Positions 18,813 to 23,183 of a stretch of 23,183 nucleotides of DNA are shown piece after piece. The number at the start of each line of letters is the position of its first letter. Within the stretch, counting starts at the first letter, position 1. Location of the stretch: assembly GCA_003427395.1 (NCBI GenBank), contig BFEA01000312.1:1493952-1517134 (forward strand), given 5' to 3'. The DNA comes from Chara braunii (Eukaryota; Streptophyta; Charophyceae; Charales; Characeae). The notes under the pieces are model-generated. The model saw nothing but the letters and a program-made list of their open reading frames with translations, ran no database searches and was not told the origin of the DNA. The position numbers and the translations under genes were made by a program.

Positions 18813-19697
18813 TTACCGGCCTGTTCCCTCCTCCATTTGCTCATACAATCGGTACAGATCATCTGCGTAGGCCATCCCATGGTTTATTTCCCACCGGACG
18901 ACACCCCATAGGACCTCACTTCCCACGACCGGAACCCTTGGCCTGGTACCAAACATAGCACTCAGGATGCGTAGCACCTCGTACTTCTACTCTCCGCTAA
19001 ACGGTCTCATTTCTAAGAAGGCCCGGTAGTATTCTCGATGTACCGCCGCTTCTTCATATGTCAGGCTTGCGAGGTCGGCTACTGCTTGTCCAACAAGTTC
19101 CAGACCGCCGAGTTTTTCCAGCAGAAAGGGCGGCAGCCTCATTCGTACATTTTTACTAGGCAATTTGGAACTCCTGACCATGGCTACCCTAAGGTTTGCC
19201 GTTACATCGTCAACCCCCGGTTCTGCGAACTCAAATCCCGTTTGCCATACTAACTGCCATGCCCCCTCAAACATGTTCAACGGGTCTTCTCCAGATGCCA
19301 GCCGAACTCCGAACTCCCTCNACCCATTTTCTGACACATACAACCGCCCCTCTGCCCGCACGTGCCCCCGTGGGTCCGGGCTCCATTCCCCATTCTCAGC
19401 CGCACGCCACTCAACTTTCGTCACCAAATAAACCATATTTTCCGCAAGCTCGATCCCGACCCAATCCGCCACCTGGTGCCGTCTCTCGCCTGTGGCCGTC
19501 AGGCTAACCTCTATCCCACCCGGTACTTCCCTAGGCGGTTCAATGCCCAAGGGGCGCTCCTCAAGGAACGTCCTTCTTCATGCCATCGCGCGCTCGCCTT
19601 TGATCTTCCGGCTCGCGATCCACGTTGAACCCTACAATGGCCAGACATCGCATTCCCTAATCTTAGCAATTTTGTCGTATTTATCTGGCTCCACATC
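18813..19697 (-). pseudogene. Accessory ORF copy B (unknown family, middle)
   Basis: The frame runs from about 19697 to TAA 18815-18813, with stops at TGA near 19591, TAG near 19640 and TAG 18989-18987. The longest open part is 19550-18990. It aligns with copy A from the N-terminus (DWVGIELAENMVYLV against DWRGYEIVPELSYRWV) through REFGVRLASGEDPLNMF to REYYRAFLEMRPFSGE. After the TAG it continues as KYEVLRILSAMFG and WEINHGMAYADDLYRLYEQM, matching copies A and C. One N at 19321 hides a residue. Function unknown; the conserved PFxG and the hydrophobic-aromatic C-terminal helix-like stretch are the best signatures. Confidence 0.65.
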
Positions 19698-19707
19698 TTC
19701 CCTGCGC

Positions 19708-20450
19708 TTAGTCGGACCATAGTACTTCGAACAGTTTGAACACATCATCCACATAGCAAGGTGTCGCTGCTACCTCACGGCGGATTATGGCCTTCCTGGT
19801 TTTTGGGGCCACCTCCTGCCGGTCATTCCTTTCGATGTCCAAAATGATGAGGACCTCCCGGGCTCTATCACCGTGGAAGGGCCCGTATTTCAAGGACGTC
19901 CTATAAAATTCTCCCGCCAGCCATGTGCAATTCACGTGTATTCGCTCCATCGTGTCGGCTACCTCTGTTACATGATCAAAACCCCCAAACCAGACCGCCA
20001 CGAACTCGGGTACCCAGGTCTTGGTTCGGGCACCGGGCGGTTTAAATTCCTTCCATCCTCCCATCACGACTCTACTGCTGACCGTATCCCATCCTTTGTT
20101 AGCAAAGCTTTCCCCCGCCTGCCGAGCCCTTGCCTCAGCGTCCCCTAAAAGCCACATCGGGTTCTGTCCTGCCGCGAGCGTCGTGCAGAACAGGTGCCAA
20201 CCCTGTTTCGAGAGAACGATCGTCCCAACTGATTCCACCCTTCCTTCCGCAATCTCTTCCCATCCTTCCTCTTCCCTCAACGGATACCAGATACGCTATA
20301 CCCAACGGTACGATAGTTCCGGCACAATCTCATACCCCCGCCAATCACATGTGGTCCCTTTCCATTCATTGCTCGGCGGTATTGACATCTCTACTCCCTT
20401 TATGGTTCGTCTTGGTTCCCATCTGCAGTCTCATAATTCGAGTTCCCGGG
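19708..20450 (-). pseudogene. Accessory ORF copy A (unknown family, distal)
   Basis: A plausible start is ATG 20388-20386 (MSIPPSNEWKGTTCDWRGYE), in frame with one TAG (20298-20296) and then open to the stop at 19708. Similarity to copy B extends a little further upstream (a WEPRRTIKG stretch against WIASRKIKG). About 225 residues. It contains GWHLFCTTLAAGQNPMWLLG, then a Trp-rich middle (WVPEFVAVWFGGFDHV), GEFYRTSLKYGPFHGD and YVDDVFKLFEVLW. I do not know this family; it is not gag, protease, RT or integrase. Reading on the same strand as gag-pol suggests it belongs to the same element, but no 5' LTR is present in the window to prove this. Confidence 0.65.
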
Positions 20451-21000
20451 CCATCGTTCCCTACCTGCACATAGCCGACAACCCGTTTTCCCCTTTCAAC
20501 ATTCATCAGGCAACTTTACAGAGGGAGGCACAAAAAGCAAAACTCAGGCAAACATCGCACACAGGTCGGTCATCTCCTCACCGACCTCTTCCCCAGAAAT
20601 GGTCTCTCCACTGTTACTATCGGCAGGGCTTTACCCCATACCTCAAGCACAACTTAATCGTCGCTAGCGCGGTACCCAGGTCACGGCAAGGCATTCGCCC
20701 TTTCCTCCTTACCCAAAATACCCCATCCCGACTTGCCGCTCGTGTACCCACCGTTAATCTCGGGAATCACCCCGCACATCTCGGTAAGGCCATTGGAGGC
20801 GGCCGTCCAGGCATTCACTTCCATTGGTCCGACAAGAATCAACTTTTTCCAAGCCATGCTACGAGAAGCTTTTAATCGCCTCCGAGGCTCCTTCCTTGCC
20901 TCATATGCAGTGGTCCCCCTGCCGTTTGCCGACAAGCAGCCGCCCCGCCTGAAGACGTTTCACACCCCACCTGGGCAAGATCATCAAGCCATGCTCGGAC
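20451..21000. other. No recognised gene; possible leader region
   Basis: A long plus-strand frame (20021-20875) is the antisense of copy A and has no domain. On the minus strand, a short Cys-rich string VCDVCLSFAFCASLCK near 20570-20520 is seen in a frame with many stops. Nothing supports a gene. If the minus-strand element is intact, its 5' untranslated leader should be here or further right. Confidence 0.3.
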
Positions 21001-22300
21001 CGCTCGGGTGAGAATGCTACTAATCACCCGACGAGACCAACCTTTGCCTGACAGCCCGGTGGCCCAACCCCCACACACGGAACCCGGTGAACTTCAAAGA
21101 GGACGACCATTCCGCACCCCGCACCGACCGGCACAAACCAATCCTTTCCTTCCGAAAGGCAGAACATTCGAATCCCCATCATGCAAGCACAAGCCCCAAG
21201 GTGGGACACACATAACACAAGTGCCTTTCCCCAGGTGCACCGAGCGCTTCCTACCCATTGCTCACAGGTTTTCACTCAGGACAGTGTGTGCCACTCACCC
21301 CTAACTTCCATACATAGTGCCCGGTTCCTTTTCGTGAGCATCTTCAAAGGGGAGTTAGTTTTCCTTGGAGTCTATCAACTCCCTTCATTTCCTTATCTTT
21401 GCTTGTGTGTCCGTTCATAGGGCAGGATTGTTCCTTCTCGATTACCCTTTATGTTCATATGAGGTTCCTTCAAGCATTTAAGTGCGGTGCACGGAACCCG
21501 CTGGACTCCGAAGAGGAGAAGAGAAGCACCCAGGTCGGTCGGATCACTCCGCCGCGGGATTTTCATTGGAACCCGGATTGACCCGGAATCCCAACCGCCT
21601 GCCAGGTAACCGGAGCCCTTCTTTCATACGAAGAGGAAGGGTCGACCTTCGGCTTGCCCAAGGCTTCCCCGGCCTAACGAACATTAATCCAAGGGAAGGA
21701 GGACTAGAGTCATCTCCAAAGGAGATGGCTGATCAGAAAGTGCAAGCATGCATGTTTTTCCTCCAGGTCTGGCCTTGCCATGCACCTAGTCACCCTCAAA
21801 TCTGATTCTCTCAAAGGATAGAGCATACACAAGTCCTCATTCCTTCTCTTTAGTTATGTACACGGTCATGCGTCGGGCGCCCCCCTCGAGATCGTCAGGG
21901 TCAGTTAAACCCATACCCGGCACCTTCACCATTTTTGTAGGGGCCGCACCCTGAAGGATTTTCGAGCCTCGGTCGACCCCACTGCGGGTCCCGTTTGGCT
22001 CGACCCGCCCACGCTCATGCTCAGGGCGCGGGTCGTTTGTCCCAGGGGCACCCCCACCTAGTGCTTTGAGATGGATGGGGATGGGCCTTTTGCGAAAGGG
22101 CTTTACATTGGGGGATGTAGCTCCGCTCTCGCGTCAAGATGGTAGCTCTTTGGTCACTCGCGGCGTTTTCTTGATTCGATTAAGTCTGGCGAGGCAATTG
22201 CTCCTTCCAATACGCAAGCAGTCAAAGGAGTTTATTGAAGGTTGGTCTTCTTATCATGCGCAGGCCAAGCGTCATCCATTGCGCCACGCACCTTTTCACT
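21001..22300. other. Unassigned segment of different sequence character
   Basis: No LTR or pol similarity was found. Frames at 21482-21805 and 22066-22302 (plus) are open for 108 and 79 codons but have no known domain. The texture from about 21500 to 22300 (few simple repeats, mixed composition) differs from the flanking sequence. It could be an old organelle-derived insert or another repeat; I cannot tell. Confidence 0.25.
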
Positions 22301-22305
22301 AAGTC

Positions 22306-22397
22306 TGGTGGCTCAAGACAGCCCCTACGGCATCCTTGGGGTAGGGTGGCATCGCCCAGACCCCTAGCCGCTATAATTTTTTTTGCTTGAGCCACCA
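22306..22397. repeat. Inverted repeat with 12-bp perfect arms
   Basis: TGGTGGCTCAAG at 22306-22317 is the exact reverse complement of CTTGAGCCACCA at 22386-22397. The intervening 68 bases contain further partial pairing around 'cccctacggcatccttgggg'. It could be the foldback of an RNA or the remains of a small transposon end. Confidence 0.6.
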
Positions 22398-22990
22398 ACA
22401 TTGCATTCACTTATCCAAGACTGCCCTTAGTCCTTCCGGGCTTGCATTGCATTCAAGAGAGCCATTGCATTCAATCATCACACAAGCCCTATCCCGACGT
22501 CTACCACTCATTCAAGCATCCGACCATCCAACACATCCTGCATTCATACTTTAAGCGGGGTCTAAGTCCTTCCCTCGTCGCTTTTCCCATTCCCGCCCGC
22601 ATCCGGCGGACGCAGTCCCGCTTCGACCACCCTAGGCTACTCACCTCCGCAAGACCACACAAAGCAAAAGCCAGGTACAATCCCCATTGGGGTCAACACA
22701 TCGCCCCTCCCACAAGCCTAAGTTCCTTTTACCTTTGATGATCCTTTGGTTATCTTTCCCTTCACTCAAGCAAGCCATGCCTTCACCTTAGTCATGCAGT
22801 CGGGGAAGATAGCTGAGTCAAACTGGCCTCGTCACAAATCAGCACTCCTTTCCGCTTTCGCAATTGCTCTCAATAGTTTCATATCCTTCCCTTCTTGATG
22901 GCACAAGGGACCAGCTGCCCTTCCCTTGCCCTCACTTTCCACCAAGTGAGGACTAAGTTCCTTCCCGTTCGTTCCCAGGCAATGTAACAG
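22398..22990. other. No recognisable feature
   Basis: Short irregular repeats of TTGCATTCA occur at 22400-22470. No gene or LTR was recognised. The frame at 22442-22738 has no domain and a composition like the surrounding non-coding sequence. Confidence 0.35.
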
Positions 22991-22993
22991 GTG

Positions 22994-23094
22994 AGGGGGG
23001 GCGTTAGTTACATGCCATGGGGGGGGAGGGGTGACGAAAGGGTTAGGGGTTAGAGAGTTTTGAAGGAATGGGGGAAGGCGGAGGGAGAGGGAGA

Positions 23095-23183
<89 letters not shown>
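22994..23183. repeat. G-rich stretch and (GA)n microsatellite
   Basis: Runs of seven and eight G at about 22994-23030, then GGGGGAAGGCGGAGGGAGAGG, lead into an unbroken GA repeat from about 23098 to the end of the window (over 80 bases, continuing beyond it). Confidence 0.95.

Noticed and set aside
20021-20875. 284-codon plus-strand frame
   Set aside because: Antisense to accessory copy A for much of its length; Pro/Ser/His-rich, with no domain. The minus-strand copies align with each other, which favours the minus strand as coding.
22386-22397. CCACCA end suggesting a tRNA
   Set aside because: No cloverleaf, T-loop or D-loop could be found; the arms form one long stem instead.

Overview
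The window looks like nuclear DNA of a eukaryote, most probably of the plant lineage (land plant or streptophyte alga), in a repeat-rich, heterochromatic-type region. The reasons are long LTRs, decayed Ty3/gypsy retrotransposon polyproteins on both strands, a 173-bp satellite, long GAA and GA microsatellites, and no intact host gene, rRNA, tRNA or bacterial-style operon. I cannot fix the species. The integrase and reverse transcriptase are not of the common angiosperm Ty3 type.

Layout. 1-713: four copies of a 173-bp satellite. 725-950: purine tract. 1345-3278: a ~1.9-kb LTR. 3280-4740: minus-strand remnants, in minus-strand order a degenerate ~75-bp repeat array, a broken piece of a DNA cytosine-5 methyltransferase, and a stem plus polypurine tract abutting the LTR. 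5254-7206: plus-strand Ty3/gypsy pol 3' part (RNase H end, integrase, lysine-rich tail), followed by its own stem, polypurine tract and probable 3' LTR with an AT-rich part. 8736-9058: LTR fragment. 9059-10941: a second copy of the first LTR, in inverted orientation. 10942-17629: a nearly complete minus-strand Ty3/gypsy gag-pol (capsid, zinc knuckle, protease, RT, RNase H, integrase) with several frameshifts and stops. 17646-18079: spacer. 18080-20450: three tandem, diverged copies of one protein of unknown family, same strand and upstream of gag. 20450-23183: no gene recognised; it ends in G-rich sequence and a (GA)n microsatellite.

Two things stand out. First, a methyltransferase fragment with motif I and the catalytic Pro-Cys-Gln motif lies just before a polypurine tract and LTR, as expected for an extra gene captured by a retrotransposon. 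Second, the triplicated unknown ORFs upstream of gag look like an undescribed accessory module; their frames are kept over hundreds of bases and broken only by isolated stops, as in the neighbouring gag-pol. Everything here is pseudogenic as sequenced. Some homopolymer frameshifts could be assembly errors rather than true mutations.
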